Shown here: positions 24,131 through 34,679 of the stretch, piece by piece | How the letters are laid out: every line of letters starts with the position of its first letter | Position numbering within the stretch: position 1 is the first letter of the stretch | Position numbers and translations under genes: made by a program | NCBI GenBank assembly: GCA_006384855.1 | Contig: VCJN01000451.1 | Coordinates: 40,278-104,277, forward strand | From: Tetraselmis striata | Taxonomy: Eukaryota; Chlorophyta; Chlorodendrophyceae; Chlorodendrales; Chlorodendraceae | Length of the DNA: 64,000 nucleotides | Direction: 5' to 3' | The notes under the pieces: model-generated | What the model saw: the letters and a program-made list of their open reading frames with translations, nothing else | What the model was told of the DNA's origin: nothing | The model's database searches: none

Positions 24131-24159
24131 CCATGCGCCCGGCGGCTTTCACGGCATGG

Positions 24160-24335
24160 GTGCGCAGTGGGTCGGCGCCAACAGCCGCCGCTGCACCATG
24201 TTCCCCGGTCGCTTTCGCAGCCCGGACACGCAGCTAATCCGTGCCCTCGAGCCGCCGCCGCACATTGTGCCCATGCTGCTTTATTCGCAGCCTCCGGACA
24301 CTTAGCTTATCGACGCCATCAAGCCGTCGCTGCGT
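24160..24335. repeat. Dispersed patch of the 68-bp minisatellite
   Basis: Two to three units matching the array at 19.3-20.7 kb (GGTCGGCGCCAAC, CACCATGT and GTCGCTTTCGCAGCCC blocks in the same order and spacing). Confidence 0.85.
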
Positions 24336-25111
24336 GGAGCTCGCTACAGACTGCATCGTCCGCTTTCCCCCCGTCCGCCCTTCGTCCGCCCCGCCGTGCG
24401 ACGGTAGCAAGCCGTTTTTCTCCGGGTCGGTCGCTGCTCTCCCGCCCTGCCGCTGCCCTGCAGTATCCGACGACCAAAACATGTTGGCACTGTGCATGTG
24501 AGGCGCAGTAGTGCAGTGCAACATTGAGACAAGGACAAGTGGTTTGAGCAGACGGATTATGGTTACATGTCGGTTGCCCGCCGGCTCATAACTGGCAGGT
24601 CGTGGCAGATCGGGCTAGAGGTCACGGATGACCGGGCAGTAGTAGTCAGATGGCACGATGTGTAGTATTATAACATATGTGGGCTGCGGGGATTACCCTC
24701 GTCGGGCTCTGCACGCATGCAAGCATACGACTATAGTCGTAAAGATTTTGAGGATGGTTTACAAGTATTTCGCAAATGATATATGTAACAGTGGTACGGT
24801 TATAGGTGCATGCGTAGGTAGGGTTGGGGAACATACCCTAACAATGCATGTGCCCCCACCCTTCCTTGAAAGTTTTATTACTATTAGTCGGAGACCCCTT
24901 TCCCTAGTCGTCTACTTAGCAGGCACGGTACGGCACACATACGGTGCTATTATGTCCGGTGCTAGTATGCCGTACCGCCCGAGGGGCTGCATCGGCCCCG
25001 CAGCGCCTCGAGGAGCTGCATCGACATCGAATTCCCGTATGACACCGGCTATCCGCATGCATGGCATTGCGGTTCCCGGCGCAGCCATCCCGGGTAGGTT
25101 TGCTCCCGCAT

Positions 25112-25392
25112 TGTCATGTGCAACCTCCCCGCAACCGACGTGCTGGTCCATGTCGCACGTCCCGGCATGAGCCGGGGCTGAGAGGCGGAAGCCCATAGCC
25201 GGGAGAGTGTTTGGTTACAGAGAAGTGAGCATGCCCGGAGCGCCGGACGCCTATATGGCTGGCGCGATGCGGTGCCCGCGGCGCGTGCGTAGCGCGGTGC
25301 TCGTACCACTCAGATATGTGCTAAAGTACTAATACGCATACCCTAGCTACATTGTATGGTGTACAGCAGTGACAGCAACACTGGTGTCAACA
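25112..25392 (+). repeat. 5' LTR of the miniature element
   Basis: 281 bp, TG...CA ends, nearly identical to 25939-26219. Confidence 0.92.
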
Positions 25393-25938
25393 TCCCCTCC
25401 CAATGTCGCAAGGGGATGCGTCAAGCAGGGGTTTTGGCTGCTAGCACTAGTCGCTAGCCTAGGGGCTGCCCGCCATGCCCTAACCTCGGCGTTGATTGGG
25501 GCAGGTCCTCTAGGGAGTCTGACGGCGCCGGCTTTCGAGCGGATAAAAGTCGCGGGTGGCCACTTCTCCTTGCCGCTGGTGTGCCGAGCTTCGCATGCGA
25601 CTTCATACTAGTCGACGAGCGTTGCCCGAATTTTCCAGTCGGTCGTGCCGAGAATCTCTTCGGGCGGGAACTGCGGTACGCGGCAATCGCTGGCGTCGTG
25701 GTAGCTGGCGAGGGAGCCCGTACATGGCGGTCGTTGGCGTCATTGTAGCCAGCGTCCGGGTGTGCGCTTTAGATGCTGTAGGTGCGCAAACAACCTGTGG
25801 AGTGTCGAGGCCCCTTTCTGCTGGCTGGGGTGGTCTCGGTTTTACGTCCGGGCTTCCCGCCCAGACGGACTTCCTGCGAGGTCTAGCGTCAGACCATTCT
25901 CACTAGTGTCCGACATAGGCTGTAGAGGGCCCATAACC

Positions 25939-26219
25939 TGTCATGCGCAACCTCCCCGCAACCGACGTGCTGGTCCATGTCGCACGTCCCGGCATGAGCC
26001 GGGGCTGAGAGGCGGAAGCCCATAGCCGGGAGAGTGTTTGGTTACAGAGAAGTGAGCATGCCCGGAGCGCCGGACGCCTATATGGCTGGCGCGATGCGGT
26101 GCCCGCGGCGCGTGCGTAGCGCGGTGCTCGTACCACTCAGATATGTGCTAAAGTACTAATACGCATACCCTAGCTACATTGTATGGTGTACAACAGTGAC
26201 AACAACACTAGTGTCTACA
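25939..26219 (+). repeat. 3' LTR of the miniature element
   Basis: 281 bp, TG...CA ends, followed directly by the CGCAT target-site duplication. Confidence 0.92.
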
Positions 26220-26253
26220 CGCATGCCGCTTCGTCGTGTACTTAAAAGCACCA

Positions 26254-26283
<30 letters not shown>
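26254..26283. repeat. poly(G) tract, 30 nt
   Basis: Sits inside copy 2 of the dispersed repeat; the paralogous site in copy 1 has seven G, so the run has expanded in place. Confidence 0.95.
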
Positions 26284-26285
<2 letters not shown>

Positions 26286-26640
26286 GTCTGTACCCACCTT
26301 TGTTTGTCGCGGCGCACGCACCATGGGATCGTGCCGCGACTGCCACGCCCACCCTCCCCTCACCTCGCTCAAATTCGGGGGTCTGCCTCTTAGGCCCGCT
26401 GGCCCCTCTAAATGAATTGTAATTATGCCAAAGTATATTTTCGGCAATATGCCTGCGCCCCCACCCTTCGTCCTTGATGAAACGGCGGAAGACCTCGAAT
26501 AAAATGGCGGGAATAAGGATCCATAGCCGCTGCCCGTAGTCGCTACCTCCCGCCCGCCCGGAAGTCCTTCTGGAGACCTGCATTTGCCCCTACGGCGGGG
26601 TCAGTAGCCGTAAGCTCAGCTGCCGATTTTATGCTCCGCC

Positions 26641-27260
26641 GTACAGTCCATATTATCCGATTATCTGAGATAGTTTTGCATGATTCGTATCATCATCGCT
26701 CGTCAACACGATGCGCGCGAGTACGACGACGCGTCTGTGGCACTGATCATATCCGCAGAGCAGATTCAAATTTGATCTTGTAGCATAATAATGACTGCTA
26801 ACTAATCCTTAATATACTGCCCGTACAAGACACACATGGAATCAACATGGACAATAAAATAAACAACGATCAGCACTACATATTCTCCTAGATATATAAC
26901 AAAGAACAACAGTAATATATAGCATTGCATAGTAGAATGACAATACATTCTTTGCGTTATAATAATAAATTGATATGATGTATATCATGCTATATATATG
27001 CTGTTGGACAATAATATTAGATAATTAAATAAAACAACGATCAGTACTATATATATTCAGCAGCGTACACGATAGCATAGAATAACGAGATAAAGCAGCA
27101 TTGCACAGTAGAATGACAATACATTCTTTGCGTTATAATAATAATAAATAAATAAGAATAATAAATTGATATGATGTAGTCGCTACCGCCATGCTACTAT
27201 TTATGCTGTTGGATAATATCATTGAACATAAACAAGGAAATGATTTAAATGTAGAATTTG
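26641..27260. other. AT-rich island with a duplicated unit
   Basis: A stretch of strongly AT-rich sequence, far from the GC-rich surroundings. A unit starting AACAACGATCAG occurs twice (about 26861-27015 and 27034-27218) and shares a perfect block GTAGAATGACAATACATTCT followed by TTGCGTTATAATAATA. No ORF. Possible origins are organelle DNA, an AT-rich transposon end or a local duplication; the sequence alone does not decide. From 26342 to 26640 nothing is seen. Confidence 0.7.
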
Positions 27261-27946
27261 AGTAACGGGTATAATCGGCGTAGGTACGCTACAGGTACGG
27301 GTACCAGCAGTACCTCCGCTATAACGCTGGATTAATCAAAATTAATTACATGAGCTAGTTGCAGGAGGCGATATCAGAAAATCACCAGAAAAGGACAATC
27401 GGAAAGGTCATCTACAGCAACTGCGAGGTAAAAGCAGTAGCAGGAGAAGATGCACAATGGGCGCGAGCCCACGCATCGGACTTGGCCATCTGCACACCGG
27501 CAGAGAGAATGCCGCCGATGGTACCATGCCCGCAAGCAGAGACCCGCTGCAATATATAGTCCCCGCCATGTGCGCGACAGGTGACGGCGGAACTCATCAG
27601 CAGGTTGGCTAGCGATAAACTTCCGAAGTTCCTGAACGGACTGACCATGAAGGAAGCATGAGGTCTGGGCGGAAGGACGGCCAGGGAAGTTGCGCACAAC
27701 CAGCAACACCGCGAAAATGTAGACCACGGTCAAAGCGGACTTCCCGAGACGGCCGCGGTCCTCAACCACAAAAGGGTAGTACCGGTGAACACCATGCACT
27801 GGGGCGGAAGACGCCCGGTCCGCTGCCAACTTACCCTGCTCCGCCTCGGTCGCCGCGATCCCCGGGGTGCACTAGCGGGGGTCGTTGCTCCAAGTGGGGG
27901 TCGTGGAGGATACCCTCGCGAAGTCCATGCATTATGTAATCGCACG

Positions 27947-27983
<37 letters not shown>
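27947..27983. repeat. poly(C) tract, 37 nt
   Basis: Longest homopolymer in the window, followed by further C runs broken by single A. It interrupts the nuclease region of LINE copy 2. Confidence 0.95.
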
Positions 27984-28427
27984 ACCCACCCCCCCCCCCC
28001 CCACCCCGCCATCGTCAAGTCCGACGGCCGCGAACGGTCCGGTGGGCGCATCCCACTCGTCTCAAGGGTCAAGTCGCCGGCTCCCGAGCGGTCCCGGTCA
28101 AGCACCGCCCCCGTGCCAATTGCCACAGATGCCCACGCACATATTCTTCAAAGCGGTATGCATGCGGTGCTTGTAGTTCGCTACGGGGCAGATGGGTAGA
28201 TGATCCACAATGAAATCCGTAGCGCTCCGGTTCGAGCCATCCGTAGAGCGGAGCCATAAGGGATCAATACCACACGTGGGGCCAGGGCAAGTGACAAGCG
28301 CGGAACCTCCGCACGGGCAAAGGCCTAGCACCCTCGCAGCGGCGGCCGAATAAGCAGCATGGGGAATCTTGCGGGCTGACTCGTGATCCGACTGGAAAAG
28401 CGATAGGGAGCCCGGCCCGCACGCGCT

Positions 28428-29081
28428 TTACAGGCGCAGGGTATCAAGTCGCGAGGCCGCGGCACCAGTACGCCGGAAGCTGAGATCGAGGGCCACGAAG
28501 TCACGCAAGCGAATCGCACGGCTGAGGTGGCGTTGGACAGTCATGGACGTGGGCTGATCATCGGAGGCCGCACCCGAACCCGTACCCGAGGGCGGAGCAG
28601 TAGGACATGGCAGCGATTCCGGGAGGGAAACAGTTGATGGTGACGGAGGGTGTGCCACTAAATCGCCAGGCGACGGTATCTTCAGAGCTACAAAAGCGCA
28701 TGTAGTAACGGTATTGGCAGTACTCGTACCACCGATAGGAAGCAAATGCTGGGCAGCAGAGGCGGCCTCGCCAGTATCAACTCCAAGAGGAGTGGCCGTA
28801 AAAGGAGATGTGGTGACGCGCAGTCCTCCGCTAGTGCTCGCACCCGTACATGCCGTAGTACCACCTGCTAGGTCCAATGCAGCGGTGGTCGTAGCATTAC
28901 TGACCGTAAGTATCTCGAAGATCTCGTGGGCGTGCCCATACGCCGCGCGTGCGCGCCGCACATCATCCTGCGGTGACGTGGTGAGGGCCCGTATAGTCTC
29001 GTACACGCGGCGCGTCTCACACGCCCATGGCAAAGCACTCGTAGCCACAGACGACACCTCGGCGCGGACCGCCTCGTACAA
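28428..29081 (-). pseudogene. LINE copy 2, segment after the RT
   Basis: 217 open codons. The first part (LPWACETRRVYETIRALTT) matches the fragment at 51.6-51.9 kb; the remainder is Ser/Thr/Pro-rich. No catalytic motif is seen. The nuclease continues in other frames at 28126-27932 (RPSDL) and 27829-27740 (YYPFVVEDRGRLG), with a 37-nt poly(C) run lying between these two pieces. Confidence 0.5.
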
Positions 29082-29491
29082 GGGGCCGAGGGCGGGCCCG
29101 TACTTCCGTGCCAGCTTTGGCAGGACAACCGATTGCGCGGACTAAAACGCCGCAGGGGCCGCAGACTGCAGCAAGTCCAGATTCATACCGCCAAAATTCG
29201 CGGGCATAGTCATCTGAATGATCGCAGCCTCCATGCGCGGTGTAGATTGGTCGCAAGCGTCCATGCCAAGCATCGAAAACGCAGCTGAAATGATGGCGGC
29301 GTCCACGGCCTCCAAGACAGGGCCCAACTCCGACGGCGGCATCATGCGGTTGAGGAAGCCAGTCTGTCACACCGCGCATACGACCAGCAACCGCATGGCC
29401 CCATGGTGGCAGCCGTATCCCGACGTGCCAAAGGAGGCGATGCGCTCCAGCAGTGTGGCGTGGGCCTCCCGGCGCCGCCCCAACGCGCCGG

Positions 29492-30394
29492 TCATCCACT
29501 CGGGGTAATGGCTAATAGGGGCACCCAGGTACACGACGCCAACCTGGACAGGATCATCGGCCGGGGCCCGAAATCCTTCCGGGGCCAACTTCTCCCGTAC
29601 TGTCCGCAACTCGGACTCGCTGTCACCGCGGGGTGACGAACGTACCTCGTCTTATTGTCCTGTACCACTAGTCCGACTTTGGAAAGCTCCGTGCAATACT
29701 CGTCGAAAACGCGCGGAACGTGAGCCGCGGCGGTGGCCGCGCCGCAATCATCCGCGAAACTCTGGCAGAGAGTATCAACGGCGGTACGAGCCACAACCGC
29801 TTGCACCGGGCCCGCAATAGCGAGGCAGAAGTATAGCGGGGCCAGGACATCACCATGGTGTACACCCGTAAGAGAATGCAAGGTGGCGCGCAAAGTGCCG
29901 GGATCATCCGGCGCGTAGTAGTACAAGTCGCTAGGGCGGTCGGACAACATCTGAAAGAAAGGGATCATGCCATGAAGACGCGGGTGCTGAAGCAAATCGT
30001 AAAGTATCGCACCCCGGGATACCTCATTGAAGTCATTCCGAATGTCCTCAGGCAGCAACCCTTTCCCACCGGTACCACGCCCGCCGAAAAGCTGCAGCGC
30101 CTCCCGCATGCTCATATACGCCGTCTCACAGAAACCTCCCGACTGAAAGCTGTGTTGCACAGGGCCCATGACCTCCCGCGCATCCGCGCCCACTTGCCCC
30201 AGAGCGTGGGCGGAGGCCAGGCGCACCAGTACGGAGCCGACGCCGAGCGGGCGTACTCGCAGCGGCTCGCCGCTCTTTCCCCGCTCCTCGCGCGCGGCGG
30301 GGTCGTCATTGTAGAGCGCAAAGACGGTGCCACTCGCCAAGAAAGCCGCAGTGCGCGAGTGACAACGCCCCGCCAGGCAGCGGTTCACCCACAT
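29492..30394 (-). pseudogene. LINE copy 2, reverse transcriptase
   Basis: Three hundred codons are open. RT motifs in order are RPLGVGSVLVRLAS, then DIRNDFNEVSR (motif A region, D and N-x-F-N type), then SLTGVHHGDVLAPLYF (primer grip), then SFADDCG (the catalytic Asp-Asp box, near 29746-29757). The motifs are better kept than in copy 1. Thumb-like sequence continues out of frame below 29650 and again at 29345-29142 (DQSTPRMEAAIIQM). The upstream frame 31021-30398 supplies the region before the RT, and 31677-31276 the zinc finger (FRCFDGSCGRTY). The element is broken by frame changes at about 31280, 30395, 29640, 29370 and 29130. Confidence 0.68.
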
Positions 30395-31759
30395 GCGTCA
30401 TGAAGGTACGTCTAGGGCCCTGATGTGCTCCCAACGCCACCAGTCCACATGCCCAGCGGAAAGGCGGGGTGCACGACTCAGAACCCGCCGCTGGTCCTCC
30501 CCCCACCGCCTAATCTCATTTGCATTGTCGCCCCACGACGGCGGCGCCCGTTGCAGGTCCGGCGGTTCTTCGGGGGGAGAGTACTCCGGGCCGGTGGCAG
30601 TAGGAGACGGATGAAGGGCATCGAGGGTAGGGAGCGCCGCAACGGCGTCAAACACCATACCGAGATCGTCAGTGTCCAGCGCTTGGCGAGCGCGGCGCAG
30701 CTCCTGCACATCGGTGAGTTTCGCAGCTCGGCGGTGAGCATCCACTACCGCCGGCGGCACCCCATCCGCCGCAGTATCGGCGCCCCCTTCCGCAGCCTCA
30801 GCAGAAGCCGCCCGCGCCCTCGCAGATCGCCGGCGCTTCCGTCGGCTGGCACTCCGAGATGTGGTCGTCGGCAGCTCACCAGCCTCCATATGGTAATTGT
30901 GTAACTCGCTGCCATCCCGCAATTCGCGCCACAATTGCTGCATCCCGGACACCGATGAGCCGGCGCGCAAAGCATCCCCTGCCTCCCATAGCCGCACTCG
31001 CCGCTTTGCCAATTTCCGCACAACTGCGGGGCTGCTGGATGGGTAGGGTCGCGCTAGTAGCCCCGCAAATACGCATACAACGCCTTCGGCCCCGTACGCG
31101 GTCGTCGGTAGGAGGGAAGCGGTCAGTATAGGCCAGCGTACGGTCTAGCAGGGGGAAGAGGACATGCCGAGCCGCGGGACATACGCCGACAGCCGTACCC
31201 CGCAGCGGCGTAAGGGGCACCTTGCGGTAGACGTCGCTGGTAGCGCACCACCGAGCGGTGGCCGCGAGGGCCGCATCATGGGCGGCTGGGGCAGGAGCTG
31301 GCGTGCTGGCGCTGCAGCGCCCGCACGCCAGCTGCCGACGCCGAGAGAGCCACACCGGGGGGCGGAGCCGTGGGAGGAGGGGGGCTGCATAACTCGCAGG
31401 TGACGGCACGGGCCGCCGCCGGCGCGCCATGGAACACGTGGTGGCCCGAGCGCGGGCAGCCGGCTCGTGGGGCGCACCGCGCATATACAGAGGGGTCGAA
31501 AGTCGCAGCGTAGGCGAGGTGCATGGCAGCTACCGCCGGGTCGTCGGACTCCATCCCGTGAATCACGTGCGTCCACAGGGGGGCGGGCCGCAGGTAGGTG
31601 CGTCCGCAGCTGCCATCGAAACACCGGAAATGCCAGTCAACGCCCCCGCCGGGCGTCGACGACTGCACCCGCGCCATCGCAGCGCCGCGCGCCCACCACC
31701 ACCGCCGCCCCCGCCGGGACCGCGACCCCCACGGGAGACACCCTAGCAGAGGGACATGG

Positions 31760-32440
31760 AGGGGCCAGAGGACACCTCACGGTGCTGAACCCCCATCGGC
31801 CATGCCACAGCCAGAAGCCGGGGGTCGGGGGAGGTCGTGGCTGCAATATCGCTGTATTGATTCATAATATATGTTATACCTCATGCGTCGGCGGAGTGCG
31901 TCCGCGACGCGTCTGCTAGCGATACCAATGTCGCGGTGCGCTGGATTTGCCACAACATGCAACGCTGAGCTCAAAGCTCGCGAGCCGCTACTTTGAGTTC
32001 CAGAGCTTCTCTTTCCGCTCGTCCGAACTGGTGCATGGCCAACGTGACTGGTCGTGGGACGTTGTTTTGTTGGCGACATATTTCAAGGCATGCTGGCGAC
32101 GAATGACAGCCCCATCGGGTCGATGCGGCGGTGCGGCGCTGCAATCTCCTGCCATGCAGCTGTGCGCGTATGAAGGTGCTGCCGATTCCCACCTGCTGAC
32201 ACTCCCACCGCCACACACACATATGGCACCAACTTCTCGGTGCACATCGAATAGGTCGCTCTGCGTGCTAGGACACCGATAGCCCACACCATCACATCAG
32301 ACCACAGGTGCCCCTCAGAGATGGGCAAGTTAGTACTCGTCCTTAATCACACATAGATTGAAAAAATGGCGATATTGACATAATCATGGTGTAATTGCGA
32401 CACTGACAACGTTTCTGCCATTGCTCTGCTATGCTCTGAG
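31760..32440. other. No recognisable gene
   Basis: Between the 5' end of LINE copy 2 and the hairpin at 32442. Nothing assignable is seen. Confidence 0.4.
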
Positions 32441-32441
32441 C

Positions 32442-32495
32442 GGGGTGTGGTGTGAAGTCCCCTACAGTGGTGTAGGGGACTTCACACCACACCCC
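32442..32495. repeat. Perfect inverted repeat, 25-bp arms, 4-nt loop
   Basis: Arm 32442-32466 and arm 32471-32495 are exact reverse complements with GTGG between them. A second, weaker inverted pair (AATTCAGCTGAAAAT and its complement, about 32504-32518 and 32587-32601) follows directly. It may be a miniature transposon remnant or a hairpin RNA precursor; no flanking evidence separates these. Confidence 0.95.
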
Positions 32496-32684
32496 ATGCC
32501 TCAATTCAGCTGAAAATCTTAACTTACATAAGTCCCGTAAGTCCGGAAATCCGGCGTAAATTCTAGTACGGAATTCAGCCTTAGTATTTTCAGCTGAATT
32601 CAACTGAATACCCCTCTCTACTACTTAAGTCCCGCCGCCTTAATTTGAAACCTCCCAAGGCCACTTCCGCACAACCCTCGGTTT

Positions 32685-32946
32685 TGTTTAGAGCTGTGTT
32701 CCTATTGGGGTTTCCTTTTCCCCTCCCTGCACCTAGGGTATGCGGGGGTCGACACCAATACTGTGCTCTAGCGCCGATGCTTTGGCACTAGAGCTTTAGC
32801 ACTGAAAAGCCGATGCACGGAACTGTGCATACCGCCCACGGCGAAAACGGCGATCCCCCCGCCGTGCCCATCAAATCTCATAAAACCATCATGGTCCGCT
32901 AGACTGGACCACTCTCTTAGTTTGGCTGGCCTCCTGCCCGCACACC
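32685..32946 (+). repeat. Split direct repeat A1
   Basis: Matches A2 at 35842-36127. The difference in length is chiefly the C-rich stretch, which in A1 is only TTTTCCCCTCCC. Confidence 0.85.
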
Positions 32947-33204
32947 ACTAACTCGCGGTTTCGTACCGTGCAGAATAGAGTGCTTTTGGAAACGGTTCTA
33001 AACTTCCACCCTCCTCTCGCCTACAACATGACAAGCTCAAGCCGAGGCTCCTCCTTTCTTTCTTCTCCACGCAGCTCACTCCCTGACGACCCCTTTTGCG
33101 ATGACATGCCGCGGCTCACCTACCGCCCCCAAAATGGTCGACGTCGGCAAGGCGGCGGCTGTCGAGGGCGTCGGAACGACAGTCACTGACTACGACCCCT
33201 CGAG

Positions 33205-34102
33205 GTGGCGCGTCGTAACGCGGAAGATATAAGATTGAAGCAACTCATCCATGAGCAGCTCTCCTGCTTCTTCACCCCTCAAGAGACTCCAATGCCGCCG
33301 GCAGCCGCCGGTGAAGAGGACGCCATTCCGGGCGGGAACGAGTCCCGTGCCGATGGTATGGACCTGAACGTCCGTGCGCCCGCCTTCGCCCCTTCGAGCG
33401 AACCACACCTCAGTGGGAAACTCGCCCTCGCTACGGCTCTGCCGGCTTTCGAGAACGGGATGCCTCCCGACAGTCTGCGACGCCCCGGGCACCTCCCCAT
33501 CACCTTCGACCGTGTGCTCGAGTACCTGCTTGGTAGCCCTCGTCTCCAACCGGAAGCAGATGAATGCTACCACGCCGCGTGCTACGGGGCTCGTTGGCTC
33601 GACCATCGAGCTGCGTAAGCTGCTGGCGGCGGCATGCGTCACCGAGGGAATTACTCCGGCCTTCGGGCAGCGGCTCGAGGCCATCGTCCACAGCATGGAG
33701 GCCATCGACGACGGTCATCGGTTCCGTCTATCGTATCTCCGCAAGCATTGCTTGGGATACACAGATGCACCACTGCGACACTTTCGCGCTCGACGTCGTA
33801 TGGGAGCGTTACTTCCGCCCTGGTACCGAGAACATGGGGTCGCCCGAGTCCTCCGAGCTACTGGAGCTCTACAAGGACCCGTCTACGACGCCAACATCGC
33901 GAGCGCCGTGAAAACCACCGCCCGCCAGCGCTTCGGCGGCGCCCTCCGGCGCAACGGCCGCGACCGGGACGACGGTGGCGGCGGCAGCCGCGAAAACTTC
34001 AAGACTACCTACGCGCCCGGTGCACGAGGCGGTGGCGCCACGAGGCACCTTTGCAAGGGCGGACGCCATCAAGGACTCTGGCAAGAGCAAAGCAAAGGTT
34101 GA
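33205..34102 (+). pseudogene. gag-like ORF of the DIRS-order element
   Basis: Open frame 33205-33618, then continuation by a frame change near 33590 into a second frame that reads well from about 33598 (IELRKLLAAACVTEGI) to 33790, and further pieces to 34102. Helical and charged, with an Arg/Gly-rich end. No catalytic residue. Position before the recombinase suggests the capsid-like first ORF; the family cannot be named. Confidence 0.45.
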
Positions 34103-34679
34103 GTCCCTTTCGATCGACAAGGCCGAATGATTGGGGTGCTCCGTCGTGCCGACCCCCAGCAGCTGCGTTTCGAGGGAACGCCTCCGGGCGCGCCTTATTC
34201 AAGGTAGCGCTGCACTGGAGTCGTCGGCATGAGCGGGACTCTCTCACCACTGACCCTCCTACGCGAGCCGTCATCCTCCCTATACCCTCGCCAAGATCAA
34301 CTCCTCTGGCGCTACCCTGCCCTTCAACATCTACATCACGAGGCTAAACCGACCCCCTCTTTCTGGTGCGGCCTCCCCGACGTGCCAGCACGCTAACCCT
34401 CTTCAACCGCCGTAAGCGCGGCGGCCTCTTACATGCAGCTATAGACGAGCCCGGTACTCACGCGACGCTCGCTACGAGGTCAGCGGCTACAGTACCATGC
34501 CGTCATGGCATCAGCTTCGTGCCGCCCCCAATTCGGCCAACACAAACCAGCGAGCGCCACCCTCAGACCCGGCCGCGGCGTACGGCGCGTTCTTGAGTGT
34601 CCGCCGCACCACGCGCACGAAGATACCTGCCTAATACTTTATCGCCAACGCCTCAGCAAAGGCTCCCTGGAGCGAGCAT

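Larger units (their letters stand above)
25112..26219 (+). mobile_element. Miniature (TRIM-like) LTR retrotransposon, structurally complete
   Basis: Two direct repeats of exactly 281 bp (25112-25392 and 25939-26219) flank 546 bp of internal DNA. Each begins TGTCATG and ends ACA, the TG...CA ends of LTRs. The element is bounded on both sides by the 5-bp sequence CGCAT (25107-25111 and 26220-26224), a target-site duplication. The uninterrupted copy of the host repeat at 18.7 kb has a single CGCAT at this point. The LTRs differ at only a few positions, so the insertion is fairly recent. No protein is encoded, so it must be mobilised in trans. I could not identify a convincing primer-binding site or polypurine tract, hence the orientation is assumed. 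Confidence 0.92.
24887..26341 (+). repeat. Dispersed repeat family, copy 2, interrupted by an LTR element
   Basis: 24887-25111 and 26225-26341 together match the uninterrupted copy at 18541-18846. Between them sits the 1,108-bp LTR element with its target-site duplication. The right half contains a G30 run at 26254-26283 at the position of G7 in copy 1. Confidence 0.88.
27345..31750 (-). mobile_element. Decayed R2-like non-LTR retrotransposon (LINE copy 2)
   Basis: On the minus strand, 5' to 3', are an N-terminal C2H2-like finger (about 31650-31600), a linker, reverse transcriptase (30394-29492 and onward), a Cys/His segment near 28190, and a restriction-like nuclease ending near 27750. The order is as in LINE copy 1 but the sequence is far diverged, so these are two families. 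Frame breaks occur throughout, and a C37 run (27947-27983) sits inside the nuclease. Its 3' end recurs as a truncated copy at about 39003-39085, and its post-RT part recurs at 51597-51880. Confidence 0.78.

Noticed and set aside
25049..26136. Two identical short minus-strand ORFs
   Set aside because: They are the same LTR sequence read twice, not paralogous genes.
27785..28213. Proline- or glycine-rich ORFs spanning poly(C)/poly(G) runs
   Set aside because: Homopolymers are open in any frame; the flanks belong to LINE copy 2 on the other strand.
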